DNA of 64,000 nt. Source: Litorimonas sp964352855 (GTDB lineage: Bacteria; Pseudomonadota; Alphaproteobacteria; Caulobacterales; Maricaulaceae). The position numbers were made by a program, and so were the translations under genes. Below are positions 52,311 through 61,121 of this stretch, one piece after another. The notes below the pieces were generated by a model. That model saw only the letters and a program-made list of their open reading frames with translations. It was not told where the DNA came from and did not search any database. How positions within the stretch are numbered: position 1 is the stretch's first letter; each line of letters starts with the position of its first letter. Where the stretch lies: contig CAYGTR010000005.1 of the NCBI GenBank assembly GCA_964352855.1, positions 1 to 64,000 of the forward strand. Reading direction: 5' to 3'.

Positions 52311-52832
52311 TCAATTTTTCTCTTGGCCATAGGCCCAGCATTTTACGTCCCCAAAGGGCGGTAAATTATCAATAGCGTAAAGACGTTTTGACCCTATCGC
52401 TTCGGCGGTTTTTATCGAGCCGATATTGTCTTCAGCGATGACATGGATAACACGCATCCAACCCAACCGATCAAAACAATAATTGACACAAGCTGCACCC
52501 GCCTCTTTGGCATAGCCCTTTCGCGTATAGTCACGGTGTATCGTCCAGCCGACTTCGGGCTCCGGCCAACCTTCGGGAAACCAAGGGCCGACACGGCCGA
52601 TAAAATCTCCACTTGATTTCTCGACAACAGACCAAAATCCATAGCCGCGCACCTGTTGATGCCCGATCAATGTCGCCATTTGTCGCCATGACCCCGCGCG
52701 ATCCAAAACTTGCCCACCAATATGGCGCACCGTATCTTCATCGCTCATCATATCCGTCCACGCGTCAAGGTCGGCGTCAATATCTATTTCACGTAAAATC
52801 AGACGCGGTGTTTCAAGAATGGTTTTGGTCAT
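52311..52832 (-). CDS. GNAT-family acetyltransferase, RimJ/RimL type
   Basis: A 173-residue N-acetyltransferase of the RimJ/RimL (acetyltransf_3) type. RLILREIDIDADLDAWTDMM opens the fold, YGFWSVVEKSSGDFIGRVG and GWTIHRDYTRKGYAKEAGAA are the substrate and acetyl-CoA-binding regions, and IHVIAEDNIGSIKTAEAIG closes it. Substrates range from ribosomal protein N-termini to antibiotics, so the target is not known. It is the distal gene on the minus strand, 38 bases after the methyltransferase gene, and faces the LytTR gene. Confidence 0.88.
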   Translation of the reverse strand: MTKTILETPRLILREIDIDADLDAWTDMMSDEDTVRHIGGQVLDRAGSWRQMATLIGHQQVRGYGFWSVVEKSSGDFIGRVGPWFPEGWPEPEVGWTIHRDYTRKGYAKEAGAACVNYCFDRLGWMRVIHVIAEDNIGSIKTAEAIGSKRLYAIDNLPPFGDVKCWAYGQEKN

Positions 52833-52870
52833 GTCTCGTGGGATAAAAAAGAATTGTTGTGACTTTTGTT

Positions 52871-53575
52871 TTAATCATCGATTTCCAATGATCGAATTTC
52901 TGTAGCAATAGGCACTGCGCGCGCTCTTGCCTTATTCTTCTTTAAATACTGACTTTGGTAAGCGCGGCGCTGCTTTGTAATTTCATAAAAAACTATACCC
53001 GTGCATGTTCCAAGATTAAGGCTTTCCACCATTCCAAACATTGGCAAAGCAATGCAAAGCTGACTTTTTGAAACAACTATATCACTTATGCCTCGGCTTT
53101 CGTTGCCAAACCAAACGGCTAGCTTTGGGTACACCGTATAATCCGCTTCATGCAGCCAGGCATTTTCTTTACCTTTCACGTGTGGTGAAGTGACAATAGA
53201 GGTAAAGTTATTACTCTCTAAATGGGCTAAACAGTCTTCGCTACTGTCGAAGCGTTTAACGAATGTCCATTTTACCGCCGAGACAGACAATTTTGACAGC
53301 TTCCTGTTATCTCGCATATCCTCCCAATCATCGGGCAATGATTTTTTAGGGTCAATAATGTAGACTTTTTCAACGCCGAGCGCGTTCACGTTGCGAATTA
53401 CTGTGCCAATGTTGAATCGATCCGAAGGTGCTTCAAGCACAGCAATTAAATGCTTGCACTTGAAGTTTTTGATCTTGTTGGCGCGAGCACGAACAGTTTT
53501 TCGTTGCTTTTTGTCCTTATCAGTATCCACGAATGTTGCTTCTAATCCCGAAGAGCGGGTTCCATCTCTTGGCAT
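52871..53575 (-). CDS. SpoU/TrmH-type RNA methyltransferase
   Basis: A 234-residue SPOUT methyltransferase. The TrmH-type motif 1 is DRFNIGTVIRNVNALGVEKVYIID (given as RFNIGTVIRNVNALG), motif 2 LAVWFGNESRGIS and motif 3 ALPMFGMVESLNLGT are intact, so it should bind S-adenosylmethionine in the knot and methylate a 2'-OH in tRNA or rRNA. A basic N-terminal leader (KKQRKTVRARANK) may bind RNA. It is 34 bases inside the 3' end of mdh if ATG 53575 is used; GTG 53530 would remove the overlap and keep the domain. The target RNA is not determined. Confidence 0.85.
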   Translation of the reverse strand: MPRDGTRSSGLEATFVDTDKDKKQRKTVRARANKIKNFKCKHLIAVLEAPSDRFNIGTVIRNVNALGVEKVYIIDPKKSLPDDWEDMRDNRKLSKLSVSAVKWTFVKRFDSSEDCLAHLESNNFTSIVTSPHVKGKENAWLHEADYTVYPKLAVWFGNESRGISDIVVSKSQLCIALPMFGMVESLNLGTCTGIVFYEITKQRRAYQSQYLKKNKARARAVPIATEIRSLEIDD

Positions 53576-54510
53576 TCCGCGATGATCTTCTCGACGGCGG
53601 CGACGGAGTGCATGAACATTTCGCGCTCATTGGCTTTGAGGCGCAGGTTCATGACTTTCTCAACACCGCGTGCACCGATCATGGCGGGCGCGCCGACATA
53701 GAGACCGCGGACACCCGCGATTTGGCCGGACAGGCGCACCGCACAAGGCAGGATACGTTTCTTATCGCGCAGATAGCTTGTCGCCATTTCAATGGCAGAT
53801 TCAGCCGGCGCATAGAAGGCGGAGCCATTGCCCAAAAGCCCGACAATTTCGCCGCCGCCTTTGCGGGTGCGGTCAACGATAGCGTCGATACGCTCTTGCG
53901 TTGTCCATTTCATTTTGATCATGTCCGGGAGCGGCACGCCGTTAATGGTAGAGTAACGCGTCAACGGCACCATTGTATCGCCATGTCCGCCCAAAACAGA
54001 CGCGTGAACGTCTTGCACAGAGACGCCAAATTCTTCGGCCAAGAACCAACGGAAACGTGCGCTGTCCAACACGCCGGCCATGCCGACTACTTTACGCGGC
54101 TGTAGCCCTGAGAATTTTTGCAGCGCCCACACCATCGCATCGAGCGGATTGGTGATACAAATCACAAAGGCTTTGGGTGCATATTGCGCGATACCCTCGG
54201 CGACCTGCTTGATGACGCCGAGATTTTTACCGACAAGTTCGGAGCGGTCCATGCCGGGCTTGCGCGGGAACCCCGCCGTAATGATGCAGACGTCAGCGCC
54301 TGCAATATCGGCATAATCATTTGTGCCTTTTAAGTGGCTGTCTTTACCAAAAACGGGCGTTGCTTCGCAAAGATCCAATGCTTTCCCCTTCGCGGTGCCT
54401 TCAAAAATGTCAAAAAGGACAACATCACCCAGCTCTTCACGAGCCGCAATGTGAGCTAAAGTTCCGCCGATCATACCGGCGCCGATGAGGGCGATTTTTG
54501 CACGTGCCAT
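53542..54510 (-). CDS. mdh: Malate dehydrogenase
   Basis: A 322-residue NAD-dependent malate dehydrogenase of the lactate-dehydrogenase-like bacterial group. The NAD motif GAGMIGGTLAHIA is at about 11-23, the mobile loop is ITAGFPRKPGMDRSELVGKN, ITNPLDAMVWALQKFSG follows, and the catalytic histidine is in LGGHGDTMVPL. The arginine in FPRKPGMDR favours malate/oxaloacetate. It heads the TCA gene run in this region, but the SpoU, GNAT and carotenoid oxygenase genes intervene before sucC. Its 3' end overlaps the next gene. Confidence 0.96.
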   Translation of the reverse strand: MARAKIALIGAGMIGGTLAHIAAREELGDVVLFDIFEGTAKGKALDLCEATPVFGKDSHLKGTNDYADIAGADVCIITAGFPRKPGMDRSELVGKNLGVIKQVAEGIAQYAPKAFVICITNPLDAMVWALQKFSGLQPRKVVGMAGVLDSARFRWFLAEEFGVSVQDVHASVLGGHGDTMVPLTRYSTINGVPLPDMIKMKWTTQERIDAIVDRTRKGGGEIVGLLGNGSAFYAPAESAIEMATSYLRDKKRILPCAVRLSGQIAGVRGLYVGAPAMIGARGVEKVMNLRLKANEREMFMHSVAAVEKIIAECQEMEPALRD

Positions 54511-54674
54511 AAGGGGTCTCCTATTAGGATGGCTGGATTTGTGGCGTCTTTAGCGGGTGGCGATGCTTGGCGCAATGATTTTGCAGGAATATCGAACCAA
54601 AGGATTCCATCTCGACAAGATTAAATTTCCTGCTAAATGAAATATTTGTTTTGGAAGCTCGGAAACAGAAAGAT

Positions 54675-55628
54675 ATGACAATATTCCAGATGATATTCGA
54701 AAACTGGAGCTTGCCTATCGTTGTTTTTGATCGTGATCTAAATATTATATATTGCAATCACGCTTATGAGAAAGCCGTCAGAAAACAGCTTTCCGACATG
54801 TCCGGACGTCATGTTTTTGATGTTTTTCCGGAATCGGAAGACCGCGTTGCATCAGTTCGGGACAAGTTTCTTCTTACGCTGGGTGGGACTCCTACGTCCT
54901 TGGACCGCACACGCTTTAATCTTATCGATGAAAACGGTGTGACATCCGAGAGAGTTTGGCAGGCGACGATGGAGCCTTTCTATGATGCACACGGTCAGAT
55001 CAGCCACATTATTCAACGCGTTGATGATGTGACCGAGATGGTGCAAGCCCAATTAGAGCGCCGCCTTATAAAAGAAGAATTAGACCATCGTATGAAAAAC
55101 ATTCATACCGTGATCCAAGCTATGGTGCGCCTGTCGAGCCGCTCTGCCGATTCAATCGATGAGTTTCGTGACAGTTTTTTGGGGCGTCTGAGATCAATGA
55201 GTCGCTCGCATGATCGTTTGCTGCGCGCCGGGATGATGTCCGTATCATTAGAGAAATTATTGGCGGATGAAATTATGGGCGTTGCCCCTGACCGCGAAAA
55301 CGCTGTCTCTTTAAAGGGTCCTCCCGTTTTTTTCTCCCCTAATTTGTCCCGTTCGTTCTCGATGCTGACACATGAGCTTGCGACAAACGCTGTTAAATAT
55401 GGATGTTTCTCACAAGAAAACGGATATTTGAGCGTATCATGGCAGACCATAGACGATATATTGCATATGATATGGCGTGAAGACGGCCTCAAAAATCTCA
55501 CACCCCCGAAAAAAACAGGGTTTGGATCCAAAATGATCCGTATGTTGCCCGGTATTGAATACGAAACCAACTATCGCCCAAATGGGCTTGAAGTCATCGT
55601 CGCACTGCCGCTCTTGAATTCAGACTAA
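54675..55628 (+). CDS. PAS-HWE sensor histidine kinase
   Basis: A 317-residue soluble sensor kinase. A PAS domain (about 8-125: LPIVVFDRDLNIIYCNHAYE, GRHVFDVFPES, and the C-terminal strand ISHIIQRVDDVTEM) is followed by an HWE/HisKA_2-type core. The phospho-acceptor is H138 in ELDHRMKNIHTVIQAM; the N-box is HELATNAVKYG with H233, E234 and N238; the G-box is GFGSKMI. HWE kinases are abundant in alphaproteobacteria and often signal in general stress or light response. No response regulator is next to it. ATG 54675 is preferred; TTG 54651 is an in-frame alternative without a good site. Confidence 0.88.
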   Translation: MTIFQMIFENWSLPIVVFDRDLNIIYCNHAYEKAVRKQLSDMSGRHVFDVFPESEDRVASVRDKFLLTLGGTPTSLDRTRFNLIDENGVTSERVWQATMEPFYDAHGQISHIIQRVDDVTEMVQAQLERRLIKEELDHRMKNIHTVIQAMVRLSSRSADSIDEFRDSFLGRLRSMSRSHDRLLRAGMMSVSLEKLLADEIMGVAPDRENAVSLKGPPVFFSPNLSRSFSMLTHELATNAVKYGCFSQENGYLSVSWQTIDDILHMIWREDGLKNLTPPKKTGFGSKMIRMLPGIEYETNYRPNGLEVIVALPLLNSD

Positions 55629-55735
55629 TCTTTAAGTGTGAAAAGAAATAATCGAGTCGCACCCTTTTTACCAAACTTTATTTTGCGGTTTTTCGTCTGT
55701 TTCACTTTTATATAAAGCCCTCTCAGAATATGTCA

Positions 55736-55766
55736 TGACACGAAATCTCGCTATCCTGACACGAAA
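55736..55766 (+). promoter_or_regulatory. Direct repeat spaced by two helical turns
   Basis: TGACACGAAA occurs at 55736-55745 and 55757-55766, 21 bases apart, about 55 bases before the RHH-membrane gene. Same-face spacing suggests a dimer or two-molecule activator site. Confidence 0.45.
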
Positions 55767-55819
55767 AGATTTGCACCAAAGGAGCCCCGCCGTCATTTTG
55801 GCCAAAAGCGGAGGAAGCC

Positions 55820-56062
55820 ATGAAACGTAGCGAGAAGATCGAAGTCAGAGTTTCTCTGGACGAAAAGGAAACATTGACAAGACTCGCCCAACAAGAAGGC
55901 GACAGCGTGAGCGGATTGGTGCGCGGATTAATTGATAAATATATGGCGCTGAACGCGGCAAGCACAAAGCGACGCTTACCAAAATGGCAATTAGCGGGGT
56001 TGTTGGTGGCTGCTGCGTTGATTGGGCACTTAGCAACAGCGGCCCATATTGTTTTTCACTGA
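55820..56062 (+). CDS. Ribbon-helix-helix protein with membrane tail
   Basis: An 80-residue protein. Residues 1-45 form a ribbon-helix-helix domain (KIEVRVSLDEKETLTRLAQQ, SVSGLVRGLIDKYM), the fold used by plasmid and toxin antitoxin repressors. After a basic link (TKRRLPKW) a hydrophobic segment follows (LAGLLVAAALIGHLATAAHI). GGAGGAAGCC just before the ATG is an excellent ribosome binding site. A DNA-binding domain anchored to the inner membrane could tether DNA or respond to membrane state. No toxin is next to it. A direct repeat at 55736-55766 may control it. Confidence 0.75.
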   Translation: MKRSEKIEVRVSLDEKETLTRLAQQEGDSVSGLVRGLIDKYMALNAASTKRRLPKWQLAGLLVAAALIGHLATAAHIVFH

Positions 56063-56077
56063 TTAAGAAAACAAAGT

Positions 56078-57643
56078 CTAATTCGGCAAACGCGAGTCCG
56101 GTATATTTTGGCCGAGGTTCATGATGAGTATAGGGCCAACGCGGAGGGTTTGGGCCGCACCTGCAACCTGCATCGTGTAGCCGAGCTCTTCGGCTTTGTA
56201 ATCCCGGTCAGCTTTGACTGAAATGTGGTACGGCTGCCAATCAGCGCTTAAAATCTCTCGGCGCGTGTTGAGGCCTGTATAAGGTTCACCGGCGAGTTGG
56301 ATGCCGACCGAGGCAATCTCACCTGCCCCTTTGACGGATTTCGCCCAATAAGACATTAAAATCATATCGCCCTTTTTAACAGGCGTCCAAAGCGCGCCTG
56401 ACAAAGCGCTGTCCCAGGGGTTAGCGCCTTTGTTTGATGTAATCTCTAGGGCTTTCCCGTCCGGTACACCGCTGTCATCAACTTGCGTAAAACTTGCGGG
56501 GCCATAATGTTCCAACTCATCCGGATAAGGCGAGACCATGAGTATAGCATTGCGGCCCAAATTGCGCTGCATGTCGATATATATCTGGTCGAGAGATTGG
56601 CTCTCTGAAGTGACCGCTTTTTCAGGTGAGTTAACAGTTTTTTTCGGTGTATCTGCTGTAGGGGCCAGCCCAAGCGCGCCCAGTTTTTGTAAATCCCACG
56701 CCCCTGTTTCACTGTCATAAAAAGGGAAAGTCGCCGTGAAATTCCACACACACCAGCTTATGCCTGCCTCTTCAAAGGCTTTACGCGTTGCTCCCGTATA
56801 GGCGACAACATCTTCATAGGGCGCTTGTTCATAGGCACCAATTTCACCCAAGAACAAAGGGATGCCGAGATCGGCTTGAGCTTTTTTGGCGTAGTCAGCG
56901 GCAGCTTTTAACTCCTGCTTATCCTGACGGCTTCCCCAACGCACGACGCCGCTATTCTTTAGATCTGTCCAGCCCGCTTTCTGATGGGTGAATTTAAAGG
57001 GGTCGTAATAGTGGAAAGTATAAACTTGGTTTTTATCATTTATATTTGGAATGCTCGGCAAGCTATTTATGCCCGACCATTCTTCCCCGCCCAGAATAAG
57101 AATACGGGTCGGATTGGTTTCGCGAATTTTATGAAATCCTGCCGTCAGAATTTTACGCATAATATCGCCTTGGAGGTTCCCGTTAGGTTCATTTAAAACT
57201 TCAAAATAGACTCTCTCAGGCAAATCTGCGTAACGCGGCGCAATTTGCGACCAGAGTGCAATGAATTTGGGGAAGTTTTCTTCGGGGGATTCGTTTAAGT
57301 CTTCGAAATGATGAATGTTGAGAATGACATTTAAATCCTGGGACAAGGCCTGTCCCAAAACCTCATCCACCCGCGCAAAAAATCTTTCATCAATTTTATA
57401 ATCAGGCGCTCCGCCGGTATGCGCGCTCCAACGCACGGGAATGCGCACCGTGTCAAACCCGGCCTCTTTGACATTGCGGAAGCTGTCTTCTTGGATAACA
57501 TGACCCCATTCGCCCTCTTTGGGTGCGTCCAACGCATTGCCCATGTTCATGCAGCGTTTGGTTTCAAATGTATCAGCCGCGCCGAAATTAAATGTCCCCA
57601 TAATGGCCGCCGTGAGGCAGGCGCCGATCAAAAAGCGAGTCAT
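56078..57643 (-). CDS. Exported GH5 glycosidase with C-terminal module
   Basis: A 521-residue secreted protein. After a signal peptide (MTRFLIGACLTAAIMG) the GH5 TIM barrel spans about 30-325: NMGNALDAP, GFDTVRIPVRWSAH, ILNIHHFED, the acid/base E152 in YFEVLNEPNG and the nucleophile E267 in PLFLGEIGAY. Such enzymes are endo-beta-1,4-glucanases or related hemicellulases. The C-terminal ~180 residues (ARNAILMVSPYPDELEHYG, WTPVKKGDMILMSYWAKSV) resemble a beta-sandwich carbohydrate-binding module, attached by a threonine/serine/lysine linker. It implies use of algal or plant polysaccharide. No PUL genes adjoin it. Confidence 0.88.
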   Translation of the reverse strand: MTRFLIGACLTAAIMGTFNFGAADTFETKRCMNMGNALDAPKEGEWGHVIQEDSFRNVKEAGFDTVRIPVRWSAHTGGAPDYKIDERFFARVDEVLGQALSQDLNVILNIHHFEDLNESPEENFPKFIALWSQIAPRYADLPERVYFEVLNEPNGNLQGDIMRKILTAGFHKIRETNPTRILILGGEEWSGINSLPSIPNINDKNQVYTFHYYDPFKFTHQKAGWTDLKNSGVVRWGSRQDKQELKAAADYAKKAQADLGIPLFLGEIGAYEQAPYEDVVAYTGATRKAFEEAGISWCVWNFTATFPFYDSETGAWDLQKLGALGLAPTADTPKKTVNSPEKAVTSESQSLDQIYIDMQRNLGRNAILMVSPYPDELEHYGPASFTQVDDSGVPDGKALEITSNKGANPWDSALSGALWTPVKKGDMILMSYWAKSVKGAGEIASVGIQLAGEPYTGLNTRREILSADWQPYHISVKADRDYKAEELGYTMQVAGAAQTLRVGPILIMNLGQNIPDSRLPN

Positions 57644-57710
57644 GATTACTCCCCATTATTATTTATTTTGAGGGAAGATATGACAGCGCTGTCAAAACTT
57701 CAATGAGATT

Positions 57711-58817
57711 TTATTTATCGGGTTTTGCCAAGATACGGCGCTCGGCTAGATAATCATGGCTACGCATTTCAATTAAGCGGCTGATCGTGCGTTCAAATTC
57801 AAAAGCGCCATCCCCTTTTGGGTAAAGGCCTTCAGGTTCAGTCGCTGCACTCATAATGAGTTTTGTCCGCGTCTCATAAAGCGCGTCAATAAGCGTTACG
57901 AAACGCTTGGCTTGATTGCGGCTCTCCGGACCCATCTTCGGGACATTTTCCAAGATCAAAGTTTGAAAGGCCTGCGCGAGACGTAAATAATCCGCAGCAC
58001 CGAGGTTGTTATTACAAAGCCTGTCAAAACTCGCACGGGCTGTGCCGGCAGCGGTGCGCCGCAAAACTAAATCACGGCCCTGAACAGTGAGGATGGTTTC
58101 GCGTGGTGTCGCCCCACCAATCAATCTTTGCCACGCGGCCTCAACACCTTTATCGGCTTCAGCACCCAAGGGCGTATAATAAACAGGGGCGGCTTCGAGC
58201 TGACGAAGTCGGTGATCTGTTTGCCCTGCAAATTCATGGACAATGAGAAAATCCGGCATACGATTGATAAAGGGCTCAAATAAAGGGCGATTTAATCCGT
58301 TTTTATAAAGGTCGTCAGGTGGACGATTGGATGTCGCGACGACAACCACACCCGCGTCCCAAAGCGCGTCAAAAAGCCGGGACAAGATCATCGCATCCGT
58401 AATGTCAGTCACATGAAACTCGTCGAAACAAAGCAGTTCGGCCTCGCGGGCAATGTCTCGGGCGACAGGCGCGATGGGGTCGCCGTCATTGTCTTCGGAT
58501 TTGCGGCGAGCATTAATGCGGGCATGCACATCCAGCATGAAGGCATGGAAATGCACACGCGCTTTGGCCTGTATCGGAGCCTCTTCAAAAAACCAATCCA
58601 TCAACATGGATTTACCGCGACCAACGCCCCCCCACAGGTAAAGTCCTTTGACGCGGTCAGGTTTTTGATTGAATAATTTACCTAAAAAGCTTGGCTTTGG
58701 GCGGGTCTCTAATCGACGCAATAAATCATCGAGGGCATTCGCCGCCTCAATTTGCGCCTGATCCTCTTGCAAAGCCCCCTTGGCAATACAGGCCTTTAAT
58801 TTTGCGGTAACGCTCAT
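57711..58817 (-). CDS. zapE: Cell division ATPase ZapE (AFG1-like)
   Basis: A 368-residue AFG1-like P-loop ATPase. Walker A is LWGGVGRGKSMLMDWF, Walker B is LLCFDEFHVTDITDAM, and sensor-like VVVATSNRPPDDLYKNGLNR follows. In E. coli ZapE binds FtsZ at the constricting septum and is needed at low oxygen or high temperature. In alphaproteobacteria zapE often lies near mdh and the suc genes, as here. The start at ATG 58817 is favoured because the stop of the small upstream ORF overlaps it as ATGA. Confidence 0.92.
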   Translation of the reverse strand: MSVTAKLKACIAKGALQEDQAQIEAANALDDLLRRLETRPKPSFLGKLFNQKPDRVKGLYLWGGVGRGKSMLMDWFFEEAPIQAKARVHFHAFMLDVHARINARRKSEDNDGDPIAPVARDIAREAELLCFDEFHVTDITDAMILSRLFDALWDAGVVVVATSNRPPDDLYKNGLNRPLFEPFINRMPDFLIVHEFAGQTDHRLRQLEAAPVYYTPLGAEADKGVEAAWQRLIGGATPRETILTVQGRDLVLRRTAAGTARASFDRLCNNNLGAADYLRLAQAFQTLILENVPKMGPESRNQAKRFVTLIDALYETRTKLIMSAATEPEGLYPKGDGAFEFERTISRLIEMRSHDYLAERRILAKPDK

Positions 58818-58909
58818 TGTAAACTGATCAAAATAATGGCGAACGCCAACAGGCCGAAAGAGACGGCGCAAAGGCCGTAAAAGAGTGGCTTATTTCGGAT
58901 TGGGGCCAT
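58814..58909 (-). CDS. 31-residue membrane ORF coupled to zapE
   Basis: A 31-codon ORF with product MAPIRNKPLFYGLCAVSFGL followed by LAFAIILISLQ. AAGGA stands four to eight bases before ATG 58909, and the TGA stop overlaps the zapE start in ATGA. It has a basic N-terminus and one hydrophobic stretch of about 21 residues, so it would be a single-span protein with its N-terminus inside. It is too short for usual gene callers. The ribosome site, the overlap and the membrane pattern together support translation. It may couple zapE expression or anchor ZapE; function unknown. Confidence 0.65.
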   Translation of the reverse strand: MAPIRNKPLFYGLCAVSFGLLAFAIILISLQ

Positions 58910-59130
58910 AAAAGCTTCCTTACGCAAGCCTCCTTTCGGGTCAAGTATTTGCTTTGTCAAAGCCTTGGAATGCAATCAAAAAGAAGTTTCACTGATGAGG
59001 TGATTTTAACATTCGAATCTGTTAACGTTACATTCAAGTAAGAACCTCGAAAAGGTTCAATAAGCGCAACTTTGTCTCTTGGGGGGATAAAGGCGTCATC
59101 GATGTCAATAAAAATCCATGGAGGGATATA

Positions 59131-60351
59131 ATGGATCAACTTTCACAACATTTAGGCTTTTTGCCGAACTGGGCCGTCGGCCCAGTTGTCGCCGTCATCA
59201 TTATCGGTTTCGGTTATGTCATATCGAAAATTGCCGAAAAACTAGTCTCGAGCGCGATCAACCGTACGGGTATTGGCAAGCAAGCTCAGACAACAGGCGG
59301 TAATATTGGCAAATCTTTATCAAAAGCTGTCTTTTGGGTTTTATTCCTCGTCTTTATTTTAATGGGCCTAGGCCAGTTCCCGTTCCTGTCAGACCAACTT
59401 AGCTTCCTGAACGGTATGATGGATAATATTTTCGCCTACCTGCCACAGCTCTTTATTGGCCTCATCGTCTTCGCGGTTGGCATTATGCTTGCCAATGTCG
59501 TGAAAAATGCACTGGCCAGTATTTTAGAAGTGGCACAGGTGGATCGCTTGGCGTCGCGTTTTGGGTTTGTTGAAGCGAGTGACGCGCCGACGACGAAAAG
59601 CTCGATTGCCAATAGTTTGGGTGGTTTGGCGAAAGCTGTTGTTATCTTGGTCTTTGCTATTGCCGCTATCGGCATCTGGGACATCCCGGGATTCTCAGAA
59701 GAAGTCACAGGCATGTTAGGCACCGTGTTGGCCTATATCCCAAGCATTTTAGGCGCGGCCATTATCTTGGGTGTCGCCGTATTTATCGGCCGTTTCGTAT
59801 CTAACTTGGTCAAGAACACATTGCCTGCATTGGGTGTCGATAATTCCTTAAAAACAGTCGCAAGCCTCGACGGAGAAGCGCCAAGCTTCGTGCCGTCTCA
59901 AGTGATCGCCACAGTGGCGTTTGTCGGTATCGTTTTAATGGGTCTGACAGCTGCCATGAAAGCCTTGGGTATTCCTGAGCTGACAAATGTCTTTAACACC
60001 CTCCTCGAAGTCGGTGGCCGTGTTGTCTTAGGCGCAATCATCATTGGCGCCGGTTTGTTCATTGCAAATTTTGTTTCCAAAATCGTGACACAAACAGCAG
60101 GGGATCTTGCAGGGACAATCATTAAATACGCCACAATCGTTATCGTCACATTTATGGGCTTGGCCCAAATGGAGCTCGGCGAAGAAATCGTCAACGCCGC
60201 CTTCCAGTATGGTCTTGGTGCCGCCGCTGTTGCAGCCGGTCTAGGCGGAGCCGTGGCCTTCGGCATGGGCGGACGCGAGTGGGCAGGAAAGAAACTCGAT
60301 GAGTGGTTCCCGTCCAAGAAAGCGGCCCTGAAGCGGGCCACGCGTAAATAA
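59131..60351 (+). CDS. CmpX-type mechanosensitive channel family protein
   Basis: A 406-residue membrane protein with about ten hydrophobic segments and duplicated TM_helix (PF05552) units: VAVIIIGFGYVISKIAEKLV, LPQLFIGLIVFAVGIMLANVV, IPSILGAAIILGVAVFIGRFV and VVLGAIIIGAGLFIANFVSKI. It ends in GLGGAVAFGMGGREWAGKKLDEW. The group includes CmpX of Pseudomonas and is related to small-conductance mechanosensitive channels, although it lacks the full MscS beta-domain. A strong GGAGG ribosome site precedes ATG 59131, and a terminator follows at 60377. Monocistronic. Role in envelope stress is likely but unproven. Confidence 0.82.
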   Translation: MDQLSQHLGFLPNWAVGPVVAVIIIGFGYVISKIAEKLVSSAINRTGIGKQAQTTGGNIGKSLSKAVFWVLFLVFILMGLGQFPFLSDQLSFLNGMMDNIFAYLPQLFIGLIVFAVGIMLANVVKNALASILEVAQVDRLASRFGFVEASDAPTTKSSIANSLGGLAKAVVILVFAIAAIGIWDIPGFSEEVTGMLGTVLAYIPSILGAAIILGVAVFIGRFVSNLVKNTLPALGVDNSLKTVASLDGEAPSFVPSQVIATVAFVGIVLMGLTAAMKALGIPELTNVFNTLLEVGGRVVLGAIIIGAGLFIANFVSKIVTQTAGDLAGTIIKYATIVIVTFMGLAQMELGEEIVNAAFQYGLGAAAVAAGLGGAVAFGMGGREWAGKKLDEWFPSKKAALKRATRK

Positions 60352-60376
60352 AAAATGTTTATATAATAAGTTTAAA

Positions 60377-60401
60377 GTCGGCTCTTTCAGCCGGCTTTTT
60401 T
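60377..60401 (+). terminator. Intrinsic terminator after the CmpX-type gene
   Basis: GTCGGCT at 60377-60383 pairs with AGCCGGC at 60389-60395 (one G-U pair) around CTTTC, followed by TTTTTT at 60396-60401. Confidence 0.85.
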
Positions 60402-60492
60402 ATTGAAGAAACTACTAAGATAAGCCTGTTCTTTGGTTTAGATATTTTGACTGAACCAACTATCTGAAAGCGCCCAAATAATCATCTGTGGT

Positions 60493-61002
60493 TCAATGTA
60501 TTCCATAATTCGCCTCCAGCACTTTCGAGTACAAGCCAACCACGCCCAGAAAATATATAAAATGAAAAATAAAGAGTGCCGGTGAATATGGGCGTTCTGC
60601 GATACAGTTGGCATCAAAAGAGCAGAACAAGCCAAGAATAAGGTATAAAACAATAAGAAAAACTGAGCAGAACGATATGATATAGAGTAATAGTTTCTTT
60701 GGTTCTTTGACTTTAATGGCGAATGGCAAGAGAGCTACTAATGCTTGACAAACTAAAATTATTAGAAAAGCAAGTTGATACATATTCAGATTACTTAAGG
60801 AATCTAATTGGTGATAGGAAATATATGAAATTAATGGAATAGTCCCCAGCAAGCCAAAATATAGCTTAGTGAAAAAGCTCGGGCTCCTTAATTGAGCTGA
60901 CTTGGGGCCAGCGGCGATCCTCACCCAATTGAGATATCTCCAATAAAAAACGATTATTAGAAGTGCATGCGCACAGAGTAGCATTATGACTTTTAGATTC
61001 AT
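60493..61002 (-). CDS. Five-span membrane protein of unknown function
   Basis: A 169-residue very hydrophobic protein with about five spans: VIMLLCAHALLIIVFYWRYL (5-24), LYFGLLGTIPLISYISYH, YQLAFLIILVCQALVALLPF, LLLYIISFCSVFLIVLYLIL and LFIFHFIYFLGVVGLYSKVL. I do not recognise a family. Codons are AT-richer than in surrounding genes, which suggests recent acquisition. It stands alone between the CmpX gene and the arsC unit. Two in-frame ATGs open it (MNLKVIM); the first at 61002 is used. Confidence 0.6.
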   Translation of the reverse strand: MNLKVIMLLCAHALLIIVFYWRYLNWVRIAAGPKSAQLRSPSFFTKLYFGLLGTIPLISYISYHQLDSLSNLNMYQLAFLIILVCQALVALLPFAIKVKEPKKLLLYIISFCSVFLIVLYLILGLFCSFDANCIAERPYSPALFIFHFIYFLGVVGLYSKVLEANYGIH

Positions 61003-61121
61003 TATATGAAGGTTAGCTGTTTACCATTAAGACTTCATTTGATTGTAAATAACAAATTTATATTTCTTGTTAGAGCGCTCTAGAAGCGATAGCAACAAAA
61101 TCTAAAACTGAATACGCAAAC

